From contig NZ_WOTG01000002.1 of the NCBI RefSeq assembly GCF_011516925.1, forward strand, positions 372,001 to 436,000: DNA of 64,000 bases. The letters are read 5' to 3'. This stretch comes from Acetobacter fabarum (GTDB taxonomy: Bacteria; Pseudomonadota; Alphaproteobacteria; Acetobacterales; Acetobacteraceae). The position numbers and the translations under genes were made by a program. This document shows positions 28,523 to 36,628 of this stretch, piece by piece. The notes below the pieces were generated by a model. That model was not told where the DNA came from, ran no database searches, and worked only from the letters and a program-made list of their open reading frames with translations. Numbering within the stretch: the stretch's first letter is position 1; the number at the start of each line of letters is the position of its first letter.

Positions 28523-29872
28523 TCACGGGTCTTTCCTGTTGAGGGACAGAATAATGTTGAGCGCTATGGCGCTCAGGCAGCCCGTAACAACGGGAGATTG
28601 CAGGATGGGTTGAGCCCACTGGGGCATGAAAATAAAAAAATCCGGCTTGAGCACAATAGTCATGGCCAGAACAATACTGACCGAAGCAACAATAAAAGGT
28701 CTGTTCCCCGGCTGTAGTTTTTGCGTGCCCAATATCTGTATGCCAACCATCATCAACGTGCCAAAAATCATCAGCCCCGCACCTCCTGCAACGGCAGGGG
28801 GAATGGCCGCAACTGCTGTTGCCAGAAAGGGGGAAAGTCCCAGACCAAACAGCAAAGCTCCGGCCAGAGCCACAATCCAACGGCTACGCACCCCTGTAAT
28901 GCCCAGCAGGGCCACGTTTTCAGAAAAAGCGGTATAGGGGAACGACCCCATAATCCCGCCCAGAAGCGTTGCCACCCCATCGGCCCGCAACAGCCTGCTG
29001 ATCAAGCCCGGCGTAGCAGGGCGTCCGGTCATGGTGCCGACAACAACTGCATCGCCAATAGATTCAACCCATGTAATGGCAACAATAACGATCATGCTCA
29101 GTGAGGGCATGATATGAAAAATCGGCCACCCTAGCGGGAAGGGCGGCACAGGTGCCAGCAGTGGGGGCATGTTGCCCAGATGTGGTGTTATCTGGCCCAT
29201 GGCAAAGGCCACAGCCAGCCCCACACTCACGCCAATAATAACCGCAAGGTTTTTAAATACACTATGCCCTGCAATGGATAAACCAATTGCGCAGGCAAAG
29301 ACGCTCATGGCGACAAGCATGTTTTTTCCCGCCTGTAAGCCTGTGCCCGCGGCTATTTCGTTCACCGCCACAGGCAGGAGGCTAAGCCCCATAATGGTCA
29401 GGGCGGTGCCAACCACAAGGGGAGGGAAAAGGCGCATGACGTACCGCCCCAGAGGGGCTGCAAGGATAGCGGTCAAACCTGCAATAATCACCGCGCCATA
29501 AACCGTGCGCAGGCCTTCGTTTTGCTGGCTGTGAGCAAAAGCGGGGGAGGAGGCAATGCCCACCACGCAGGACACCGTTGCAAACGAGACGCCCTGCATA
29601 AGGGGGAGGCGTGCGCCCAGCCAGCGTGTGCCAATTGTTTGCAGCAGAGTTGCAATACCGCTGGTGAGCAGGTCCGCCTGAATCAGAATTGCCGTTTGTG
29701 CCGCAGGTAATGCCAGCACACGCCCGATAACAAGGGGGACCGTAATAGCCCCCATATACATGACCATAACGTGCTGCACGGCCAAAGGCAGCATACGTGT
29801 GATGGGCAGAACCTCATCCACGCCGGTTGGGGCAGGGTGTTGGGGCTTCTGGGGTGTGGTGGCGTGGGGCAT
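28523..29872 (-). CDS. Nucleobase:cation symporter 2 (uracil/xanthine permease family)
   Basis: A 449-residue inner-membrane permease of the NCS2/NAT family with about 12-14 hydrophobic segments. The family signature QTIGTRWLGARLPLMQGVSF (about 73-92) and the substrate region ITWVESIGDAVVVGTMTGRP, then FSENVALLGITGVRSR, are conserved as in xanthine/uric acid permeases. It starts 4 nt after the stop of a purine-deaminase-like gene, so guanine deamination to xanthine and purine import are probably linked. Bacterial NAT members with this sequence style usually carry xanthine or urate; that choice is inferred. Confidence 0.88.
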   Translation of the reverse strand: MPHATTPQKPQHPAPTGVDEVLPITRMLPLAVQHVMVMYMGAITVPLVIGRVLALPAAQTAILIQADLLTSGIATLLQTIGTRWLGARLPLMQGVSFATVSCVVGIASSPAFAHSQQNEGLRTVYGAVIIAGLTAILAAPLGRYVMRLFPPLVVGTALTIMGLSLLPVAVNEIAAGTGLQAGKNMLVAMSVFACAIGLSIAGHSVFKNLAVIIGVSVGLAVAFAMGQITPHLGNMPPLLAPVPPFPLGWPIFHIMPSLSMIVIVAITWVESIGDAVVVGTMTGRPATPGLISRLLRADGVATLLGGIMGSFPYTAFSENVALLGITGVRSRWIVALAGALLFGLGLSPFLATAVAAIPPAVAGGAGLMIFGTLMMVGIQILGTQKLQPGNRPFIVASVSIVLAMTIVLKPDFFIFMPQWAQPILQSPVVTGCLSAIALNIILSLNRKDP

Positions 29873-29876
29873 GTTT

Positions 29877-30380
29877 TTACCAGAACCCTTCATGCACATG
29901 GGCAATTCTGGCTTCCATGTCCTGCACCGGGCCAACCACCACCACCTTGCGTTGTCCTGCGTTCAATACTTGTGTGCAGGGCATGTCCATGGTCAGGTTT
30001 TCGGGGTTGTTCCCTGTCAGGCTGGCCAGACGTTTTTCGGTCATGCCGTAAACAAGCCGCCCGATCCCGGCCCAGTACAGGCCGCCTGCGCACATGCAGC
30101 ATGGCTCCACGGATGTGACCAGCGTGCAGGTGGACAGGGCCTCTGCCGTAAACAGGCTTGCTGCCTTGCGGGCCACGTTCAGTTCCGCATGGCCGGTGCC
30201 ACGGTCCGTGGCGGCGGTATTCCCTGATTCCAGCAGGATTTTTCCATCAGCCGTGGCCAGCAGGGCACCAAACGGATGGTTGCCGGTTTTACGGCTTTCT
30301 TCTGAAATCTGTATGGTTCTTTCAAGCAATGCCCGGTCTGTGGCGGTCAGGTCGGGTGGCAGTAAGGTATTTTTTGGCAA
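29877..30380 (-). CDS. Nucleoside/guanine deaminase (cytidine deaminase-like fold)
   Basis: A 167-residue zinc deaminase. The catalytic motifs are GTGHAELNVARKA (His ligand and proton-shuttle Glu, near residue 65) and VTSVEPCCMCAGGLYWAG (PCxxC zinc ligands, near 90-107). The HPFGALLATADGKIL opening resembles the bacterial guanine deaminase GuaD and tRNA adenosine deaminase group. The context with a xanthine/uracil-type permease favours guanine to xanthine. The start is a TTG, 8 nt after GGGAG; no ATG fits. Divergent from a LysR gene. Confidence 0.85.
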   Translation of the reverse strand: MPKNTLLPPDLTATDRALLERTIQISEESRKTGNHPFGALLATADGKILLESGNTAATDRGTGHAELNVARKAASLFTAEALSTCTLVTSVEPCCMCAGGLYWAGIGRLVYGMTEKRLASLTGNNPENLTMDMPCTQVLNAGQRKVVVVGPVQDMEARIAHVHEGFW

Positions 30381-30439
30381 GGGCGCGCTCCCTTAAAAAC
30401 GTGGCAAGGAAGCCTGAACATTAGACATTGTCTTTTTGT

Positions 30440-30453
30440 TATTGTAGCGCAAT
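30440..30453. promoter_or_regulatory. Candidate LysR-type regulator box
   Basis: ATTG-TAGCG-CAAT at 30441-30453 is a short palindrome fitting T-N11-A, in the 124-nt gap between the deaminase gene and the divergent LysR gene. This is where a LysR regulator would be expected to bind both promoters. The match is short and could be chance. Confidence 0.35.
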
Positions 30454-30504
30454 GAGTTGTTAACGGTGTTCTGATTTTTTATACACAAGGGGGAAACAGG
30501 AAGA

Positions 30505-31401
30505 ATGTCCGCCTTCTCGCGCGAGTTGCTCTCTTTTGTGGAAATCAGCCGCCACAACTCGGTCCGTCGGGCCGCAGAAGTGCTGAATGTTGCGCCCTCC
30601 GCGCTCATCCGGCAAATGCAAATGCTCGAACGCGCCTTTGGGGCCCCGTTAATGGCCCGCACGCCCCAAGGCTCCAGCTTGACCGATGCCGGTAAAAAAC
30701 TGCTCGAACAGGCAACACGCTGGATTGATGCGGAGCGTGAACTGCGTGCCGTTATCTCGCGCCCCAATGCCACAGGCATGCGCGTGGGTATTATGGAATG
30801 CCTGCTACCATTTGTTATGGCCCAACCGGAACTGCGTACCGGCACACTGATCCTGAAAATTATTGTGTCGGATACCAGCACCCTTTTGCAACAGCTCCGC
30901 TCGGGGGAGCTTGATGTGGTTATTGCCTTTAACGTGCTGGATGATCCGGACATCCATATTCATAAAAAGCGTGAATATGACATTGGTTTGATCACGGCCC
31001 CGGGGTTCGCTCCTGCTGGGGGCACGGAGGCCGATCTATTATCCGCTTGTGCAGATTTGCCTTTGTGCCTGCCAGATGGCTCGCTTTCCATCTGGCCAAG
31101 GCTGGAGGGCGCGTTTACGCGCATGCGTGTGCAACCCAGAGTAATGATGGATACAAATTCGGTCCGGCTTATCCGTGATTACATAAAGCAAGGTGAGTGC
31201 ATGGGTTTTCTGACATGGCTGGATGTTGTGCAGGATGTGTCATCGGGGGATTTATCGTTCCATGCTCTGGATAACCTGCGGTTGAACGAAACATTGTGCC
31301 TGTGCACGCGGCATGTGGCGGGGGAGGTTATGCCTGTCATGGCAACCCTTGCACGCATGTTTGATGCACTGCCGCAAACGGGCACGCTCATGCCCGGCTG
31401 A
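30505..31401 (+). CDS. LysR-family transcriptional regulator
   Basis: A 298-residue LysR regulator. The N-terminal winged helix-turn-helix spans about residues 1-60 (LLSFVEISRHNSVRRAAEVL; APSALIRQMQMLERAFGAPL). A periplasmic-binding-like effector domain follows from about residue 88. AGGAAG precedes the ATG. It is divergent from the deaminase-permease pair and probably regulates it in response to a purine or related compound; this is inferred from position only. Confidence 0.88.
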   Translation: MSAFSRELLSFVEISRHNSVRRAAEVLNVAPSALIRQMQMLERAFGAPLMARTPQGSSLTDAGKKLLEQATRWIDAERELRAVISRPNATGMRVGIMECLLPFVMAQPELRTGTLILKIIVSDTSTLLQQLRSGELDVVIAFNVLDDPDIHIHKKREYDIGLITAPGFAPAGGTEADLLSACADLPLCLPDGSLSIWPRLEGAFTRMRVQPRVMMDTNSVRLIRDYIKQGECMGFLTWLDVVQDVSSGDLSFHALDNLRLNETLCLCTRHVAGEVMPVMATLARMFDALPQTGTLMPG

Positions 31402-31566
31402 GCGGGAAGCCCCTTATGGTATGCGTCATGCGGGCTTGTGCCGGTTTTGCGGGGTGCATACATGCTTTGTGCGCCAGTGGGGCCCTGCGGTTAGGTAGGT
31501 CATGGCCGGGTATGGTAGTATCAGCAGCCATGTGCCCATGGGGCAGGAATATGGAAGGCACGGACC

Positions 31567-31950
31567 ATGCGTAAACAGCTTATAAGTCTTGTTCTGGGCG
31601 GTGTGCTTGCCGTGTGCTCGGTTCCTGCCATGGCGCAGGATAATGAGGAGGACGGGGACTATAAGGCGTTGATGCAGAAGACGACCAATAACGCCAACGG
31701 GATTTGTATAGATTACCTCAACTCCGAGCATGAAGATTATTCAGGCGATAAAATGAGTGAGTCCCGCCCGCCGGATGAGGTTACAAAAGGCCTGTCCAAA
31801 GCCATAAGGGACGAATGCCAGAAACACCCCAAGGAGCGGGTGGGCAAGGCCGTTACCAATGTTAAAACAGCCTATGCGCACGAACTTGCGCAAATTATTA
31901 AAAAAATGAAAATCAATGATGACCCGATTAACACCAATGGCGGGTCATAA
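31567..31950 (+). CDS. Small secreted protein of unknown function
   Basis: A 127-residue protein with a clean signal peptide (residues 1-23, VPAMAQ). The mature part is highly charged, with two cysteines (GICIDYLN and RDECQKHP) that could pair, and a Lys-rich end. I recognise no family. AAGG lies about 10 nt before the ATG. It stands between the LysR gene and a convergent nitroreductase gene. Confidence 0.6.
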   Translation: MRKQLISLVLGGVLAVCSVPAMAQDNEEDGDYKALMQKTTNNANGICIDYLNSEHEDYSGDKMSESRPPDEVTKGLSKAIRDECQKHPKERVGKAVTNVKTAYAHELAQIIKKMKINDDPINTNGGS

Positions 31951-32011
31951 CTCCTCCCATTTGTGGGGGAATACCCCCCCTGACCAGAATGGCGCAGGAG
32001 GGGAGGGGCCG

Positions 32012-32662
32012 TCAGATGTGCGAGAAGATGGCTTTTTCAGGCAGGCGGGATTTGGGGAGCTTGGCATTGAAGTCAGCATCCGAATGGTAGCCAAGAGCCA
32101 CAATAACGGCTGGTGACAGGTCTTTTTCCGCTAGACCCAGTTCTTTGCTCAGAATGGCAGCATCAAAGCCTTCCATCGGGGTGGCGTCCACGCCAAGGAG
32201 TGCCGCAGACAAAAGCAGAAAACCCTGAGCAATATAGGTCTGTTTTTGTGTCCATGTGGCAACATCCCCGGCCTGTTCATGCAACCCTACAAACCCGGAG
32301 CGCCCTTTGTGCGCCAGCGCGCGGGCATCTGCATCGGCGTAGCGGCCATCGGCCTGTTCCTGGTCTGCAAGGGTTTGCAGGTATTCTGGTGGCAGCGTGT
32401 TGCGCGCACTCAGCACAATAACGTGCGAGGCATTCAGAACCCGGGGGGCATTAAAGGCAAAGGTGCCGCTGGTGGATTTGGCAATACGGGCTTTGCCCTC
32501 GGCCGTATCGGCCACAAAAAAGTGCCATGGCTGGGAGTTAACGGAGGAGGGGCTGTAACGCAGGGCTTCCAGCAATTGTGCGACGACTGGGGCCGGTATC
32601 TTGCGCTCGCTGTCATATGCCTTGGTTGTATGGCGGTGTTTGAGAGTGTGCAGAAGGTCCAT
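32012..32662 (-). CDS. NfsB-like oxygen-insensitive nitroreductase
   Basis: A 216-residue FMN-dependent NAD(P)H nitroreductase. RHTTKAYDSERKIP at the start, RYSPSSVNSQPWHFFVAD (FMN phosphate/ribityl site, about 36-53), KQTYIAQGFLLLSAALLGVDATPMEGFD and ALGYHSDAD are conserved with E. coli NfsB, and the length is the same. It reduces quinones and nitroaromatics; the natural substrate is unclear. AGGAC precedes the ATG. It lies alone, downstream of the diguanylate cyclase gene on the same strand by about 190 nt. Confidence 0.9.
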   Translation of the reverse strand: MDLLHTLKHRHTTKAYDSERKIPAPVVAQLLEALRYSPSSVNSQPWHFFVADTAEGKARIAKSTSGTFAFNAPRVLNASHVIVLSARNTLPPEYLQTLADQEQADGRYADADARALAHKGRSGFVGLHEQAGDVATWTQKQTYIAQGFLLLSAALLGVDATPMEGFDAAILSKELGLAEKDLSPAVIVALGYHSDADFNAKLPKSRLPEKAIFSHI

Positions 32663-32853
32663 GATTCTGTCCTACGTTCCCCGGTATTATCCTGCGCATG
32701 CATGGCCCGCGGCGTGGCAACGGGTGCTGCCTTGCGCAGGGCGCTCTGGTGCGTCAGGCGGTATGTTGCTCCCACCTAGAGTGGGTCGGATCGCGCGGGA
32801 GATCAAGAGGGAGGGGGAGGTGCGTTCTGGCGTTGCTACATTTGTGCCAGCTT

Positions 32854-34650
32854 TCAGCCGACAACAATACGGTCCCGCCCGTCCTTTTTGGCCTGATACA
32901 GCGCGGCATCCGCCTTGCGGATAATGGCGGTTGTTTCCGTCGGTAAGGATTTGTCCCACATGGCCACACCGAACGACATGGTGGTTTTGCCCAGAACGCG
33001 GCCATTGTAATGCAATTCCAGCCGGGACAGGCTCGCCCGCAGGTTTTCCACCCGTTGGATAAGCGTGTTCAGCGGGTGGGAGGTTGTGATGATCAGGAAC
33101 TCCTCCCCACCAAAGCGGCAAACAATGTCATTACTTCTGAAGGAGTTCTGGATTTCATTGGCAATGGTGCGCAGGACCATGTCCCCCGCATCATGCCCGA
33201 ATTCATCGTTAATGTGCTTGAAATGGTCAATATCGGCCATAATCAGGCCCAGTGCAGTGTTGTTCCGGCTGGCGGTGGCAATTTCGGCGTTCAGGGTTTC
33301 TTCCATGTAACGGCGGTTGTACAGGCCGGTCAGCGGGTCATGGATTGTTTGTTCCAGCAGGTCTTTCTGCAGGTTCTGGTTGACCAGAGCAGAGGCAATG
33401 TTTTCCACCAGTGCAACAAGGCGGACGCGGTTTTCCTCCGCGACATGGCTTTGCAGGTACAAAAGCCCCACAACCTCGCCACTCGCAAACAGGGGTTCGC
33501 AATGATAAATGCTGACATTGCTATCCACATGCTGGCAGCTTACATCCCCGCCGGGGGTGTTGACGGAGTGGCTCTGCCCCAGCCGCAGCGCCCAGCAGGA
33601 GGAAGGATGTAACCCCTCGCAGCCAACAGGTGTGCTGCTGCCCCAGTGTGCAATACGCTCAAGCTGGTTTGTGGTGTGGTTATGTGTGTATAGCGCGCCG
33701 GGTATGCCGGGCAGCACGCGGGGCACAAAAGCGCAGATAATGGCCGAAAGTTCATCGCTGGTGCGGGCCGCTTGCAGGCGATGTGCCATTTCCCCCAGCA
33801 GTTCCATGGCCTCGTTGTTGCGTTTGAGTTCGGTATTGGCCTTGAGCAGTTTATAGTCGCTGGCTTCTTGCGCCTGCATGGCGGCGTCCAGGCGTTCGGC
33901 CATGGTGTTGTAGCCTTGGGCCAGCATATCAAATTCGGTACAGCCCATCTGGTCATCTACACGCACAGTGCGGTTGCCGTTCCCGAAGTCGGACATGGCC
34001 CGTACAATCTGGCTGACGGAACGGCGCATGCCGTTGAGCACAAAATACAGAAGCCCATTGACCAGCAGAACAATAATCAGGCACCCGCCGATAACCAGAT
34101 TTCTGTTCCATGTGACATGCGCCCTTGCCGTGGCTTCCCGCGCAATGAGCAGTTCCTGCTCTGTCTGGCGGATTTCATCAGCTTTTTGGGCAATAATGGC
34201 CATGTTCACCCGGCCCTGACCAATAATAACCCGCGAGCGGGCCTCATCAAACCGGCCCTGCCGGGCCAGTGCGATCTGCTTGGTCAGGGTGTCCAGCCGT
34301 TCGTTGGTAGCAATTTGCAGGCTTTGTGCCCGTTCGTGCTGGATGGGGTTATCCTGCACCAGTTGTTCAAGCATGTTGACCTTGGCAAGGGCAGACGCAA
34401 CGCGGTCGTCAAAATCTTTGGCAAAGGAGGGGTCCGTGGTCAGCAGGTAGCCGCGTTCCTCGGCCTGGGCCTCGCGCAGGTCGGACAGGGTTTCAGAGAC
34501 AATTTCGGTAATTTTCTGCCTGTGGGCGTTCCATTCAAAGCTGGAGATCATGCTGTTGGAAGCGGAAAGCAGCAACCCGGAAAGACAGACCAGATTAACA
34601 CTGACGATGGAGCCGACAAAGACGATCCGGGATGTAAGGGAATGGAGCAA
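32854..34650 (-). CDS. Membrane diguanylate cyclase (CHASE3-HAMP-GAF-GGDEF)
   Basis: About 598 residues. A transmembrane helix (VFVGSIVSVNLVCLSGLLL) is followed by a periplasmic helical CHASE3-like domain (EAQAEERGYLLTTDPSF), a second helix (LVIGGCLIIVLLVNGLLYFV), a HAMP linker, a GAF-like region (HRLQAARTSDELSAII onward) and a GGDEF domain. The active site is GGEEF with DPLTGLYNRRYMEE upstream, and the inhibitory RxxD site (RSND) stands five residues before it, so product inhibition by c-di-GMP is expected. I chose the TTG at 34650, which follows AGAG by 6 nt; a TTG at 34710 is the alternative. No ATG fits. Confidence 0.88.
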   Translation of the reverse strand: MLHSLTSRIVFVGSIVSVNLVCLSGLLLSASNSMISSFEWNAHRQKITEIVSETLSDLREAQAEERGYLLTTDPSFAKDFDDRVASALAKVNMLEQLVQDNPIQHERAQSLQIATNERLDTLTKQIALARQGRFDEARSRVIIGQGRVNMAIIAQKADEIRQTEQELLIAREATARAHVTWNRNLVIGGCLIIVLLVNGLLYFVLNGMRRSVSQIVRAMSDFGNGNRTVRVDDQMGCTEFDMLAQGYNTMAERLDAAMQAQEASDYKLLKANTELKRNNEAMELLGEMAHRLQAARTSDELSAIICAFVPRVLPGIPGALYTHNHTTNQLERIAHWGSSTPVGCEGLHPSSCWALRLGQSHSVNTPGGDVSCQHVDSNVSIYHCEPLFASGEVVGLLYLQSHVAEENRVRLVALVENIASALVNQNLQKDLLEQTIHDPLTGLYNRRYMEETLNAEIATASRNNTALGLIMADIDHFKHINDEFGHDAGDMVLRTIANEIQNSFRSNDIVCRFGGEEFLIITTSHPLNTLIQRVENLRASLSRLELHYNGRVLGKTTMSFGVAMWDKSLPTETTAIIRKADAALYQAKKDGRDRIVVG

Positions 34651-34918
34651 AATAATCTCTTTTAATTCTAAGATTTTGCGCAAAATATAGAAGATATTTT
34701 GGTTTTTCAATTACGTTTTGGCAATTTTGCAAGAATGTCATGCAGTTATACGTCATGATTTCATTCATTATTGCAGATCAGATAAAGCAGATGCGTATAG
34801 ATGTCTGCCGCACCGCCGCCTATGTGCGAAGGAGAGGGGGTAAAAGAGGGCTAATTGATATTGAGTTGCATATGCGGTATTGGGGCTGCATCGTCAGTCT
34901 CCCAGAGTTCCTAGGCTT

Positions 34919-35431
34919 ATGCGGTCCAACGCGTTTACCCTGTCTCAACTCCTGATTTCCCAGCGTTCCGTGTTTGTCCGCATGGTCAAACAGATCGTGG
35001 GAAGCCGCCCGGAGGCCGAGGATGTGGTGCAGGGGTTGTGGATCAAGCTGCAGGGCGTGGAGGACGACCGCTCCATAGAAAACCCGCAACCCTATCTTGT
35101 TCGGCTTGCGCTTAATTCTGCCAAAACGCACAAGATGCGGCTGAAACGCCACGATCAGGCCAAGCAGGACGCGCAGGACCTGCTGCATGGCAGCCGGGAG
35201 AGTTTTTCCCCCGAGCGGGTAACAATGGGGCGCGAAGATATTGAGCATATGGATAACGTGATAAGGGCCTTGCCCGAACGCACACGCTATATTCTTTACT
35301 TGAACAGAATTCAGGGCGTGCCCCAGCAGCGCATTGCGGTGGAGCTGGGTATTTCCACCACATCGGTAGAGCGGCATATGCGCCGTGCGCTGGATATTAT
35401 TGCCCTGAGCCGGGACGCCGGACCTTCCTGA
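34919..35431 (+). CDS. FecI-like ECF sigma factor
   Basis: A 170-residue extracytoplasmic-function sigma factor. Region 2 covers SQLLISQRSVFVRMVKQIV and EAEDVVQGLWIKL (about 8-45); region 4 covers RALPERTRYILYLNRIQG and VPQQRIAVELGISTTSVERH (about 110-155). This sequence type belongs to the iron-starvation sigma group, which is followed by a FecR-like anti-sigma and a TonB receptor, as here. The ATG at 34919 has a weak ribosome site. It is divergent from the diguanylate cyclase gene over about 270 nt of AT-rich DNA. Confidence 0.87.
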   Translation: MRSNAFTLSQLLISQRSVFVRMVKQIVGSRPEAEDVVQGLWIKLQGVEDDRSIENPQPYLVRLALNSAKTHKMRLKRHDQAKQDAQDLLHGSRESFSPERVTMGREDIEHMDNVIRALPERTRYILYLNRIQGVPQQRIAVELGISTTSVERHMRRALDIIALSRDAGPS

Positions 35432-35512
35432 GAGCTATTGTTCAGGAAAATGCAGCATTTTTATAAAACCATGCTGTCAATATATATTGGTATTAAGAAA
35501 TAGGTCTGTTGC

Positions 35513-36493
35513 GTGTCCGCTCAAAGTTCTCAGTCTCCAGCACGAATCAAGGCCCGCGAATGGGTGATTGTGCTGGCGTCTGGCCATACGTCCCCCCAGA
35601 GCGTTGCTGCCGTAAAGGCATGGCTGGCCGAAGCGGAGGAGCACAGGCAGGCGTTTGATGCAGAGCGGCAGCTCTGGCAGGAACTACATCTGTTTGAACA
35701 GGTTCTGGCTCAGGCGGAACCCCAGCCCCAGTGCAGGCCCGTTCAGCCCCGAAGGGCATGGAAGCCCGCAAAACGCTGGGCGTTTGCGTTGCCTGTCATG
35801 GCCGCATTGGGAGTGGCACTGTTTTTTGCCCCCGATATTATGCTGCATCTGCGCGCGGATTACCTGACCCATGCGGGGGAGGTAACAACCTATACCCTGC
35901 CCGATGGCACCAGTCTGGCGCTGGATGCGCAATCTGCCGTTGCCCTGCATTTTTCCCCCACGGAACGCAGGGTGGAACTGCTGGCAGGCCGGTTGTGGGT
36001 GGATGTGCAACATCAGGATACAAGGCCCTTCCGGGTTGTGGCGGCCGATGGTGTTACGCAGGATGTGGGCACGGCTTTTTTTGTCGGGCAGGATAAAAAC
36101 CGGGTGGATATTGCGGTTACTCAGGGCCGCGTGCTGGTGGGCAAGCAGGGTGCAGCCATGCAAACGGACCTGCAGGTAGGGCAGGCAGCGCATTACCTGC
36201 GTGGCGGCGCCGTCATGCGTGACCCCGCAGTGGACCCCGAAGATATAGCCGCTTGGCGGTATGGTGAACTGGTTATACGGAACCAGAGCGTGGCCGATGC
36301 CTTGCGGCTTATTGCGCGTTACCGCCGCGGGCCAACATGGGTCTGGGCCAATACCGCCGGAATGGACCGGGTGGATGCCGTGCTACGGAATGACCACCCG
36401 GATGATGCCATTTTATCCCTTATTAACGGGCGGGGGTTAAAGCTGACCCACCTGCCGGGCAACGGGTTGCTTATTACATCTGGCTCTCGCTGA
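35513..36493 (+). CDS. FecR-like transmembrane sigma regulator
   Basis: A 326-residue inner-membrane protein. The N-terminal cytoplasmic DUF4880-type domain (AREWVIVLASGHTSPQSV; WLAEAEEHRQAFD) binds the sigma factor. One transmembrane helix (FALPVMAALGVALFF, about 93-107) is followed by the periplasmic FecR domain (TLPDGTSLALDAQSAV; TPFRVV-like RPFRVVAADGVTQDVGTAF) and a C-terminal region resembling STN (AWRYGELVIRNQSVADALRL). It passes the signal from the ligand-loaded receptor to the sigma factor. The start is a GTG; it begins 81 nt after the sigma gene. Confidence 0.88.
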   Translation: MSAQSSQSPARIKAREWVIVLASGHTSPQSVAAVKAWLAEAEEHRQAFDAERQLWQELHLFEQVLAQAEPQPQCRPVQPRRAWKPAKRWAFALPVMAALGVALFFAPDIMLHLRADYLTHAGEVTTYTLPDGTSLALDAQSAVALHFSPTERRVELLAGRLWVDVQHQDTRPFRVVAADGVTQDVGTAFFVGQDKNRVDIAVTQGRVLVGKQGAAMQTDLQVGQAAHYLRGGAVMRDPAVDPEDIAAWRYGELVIRNQSVADALRLIARYRRGPTWVWANTAGMDRVDAVLRNDHPDDAILSLINGRGLKLTHLPGNGLLITSGSR

Positions 36494-36558
36494 TTTTTTT
36501 TGCGTTCAGGGGGTGGGTAAATACGCCCGACGTGAGTCTTACCTCTGTATGCAGGGAG

Positions 36559-36574
36559 TTGCGAATGCATCTCA
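36559..36574. promoter_or_regulatory. Candidate Fur-type site before the TonB receptor
   Basis: TTGCGAATGCATCTCA resembles alphaproteobacterial Fur boxes of the type TTGCGAATGATTCGCA at 13 of 16 positions. It lies in the 135 nt between the FecR-like gene and the receptor, 55 nt before the receptor ATG. The consensus is recalled, not derived from this genome, so the call is tentative. Confidence 0.3.
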
Positions 36575-36628
36575 CTGTCGGTTCTGGCTGTTCCTGCCAT
36601 AGCCCGATGGTTGTTTGTCAGGTGAAAG

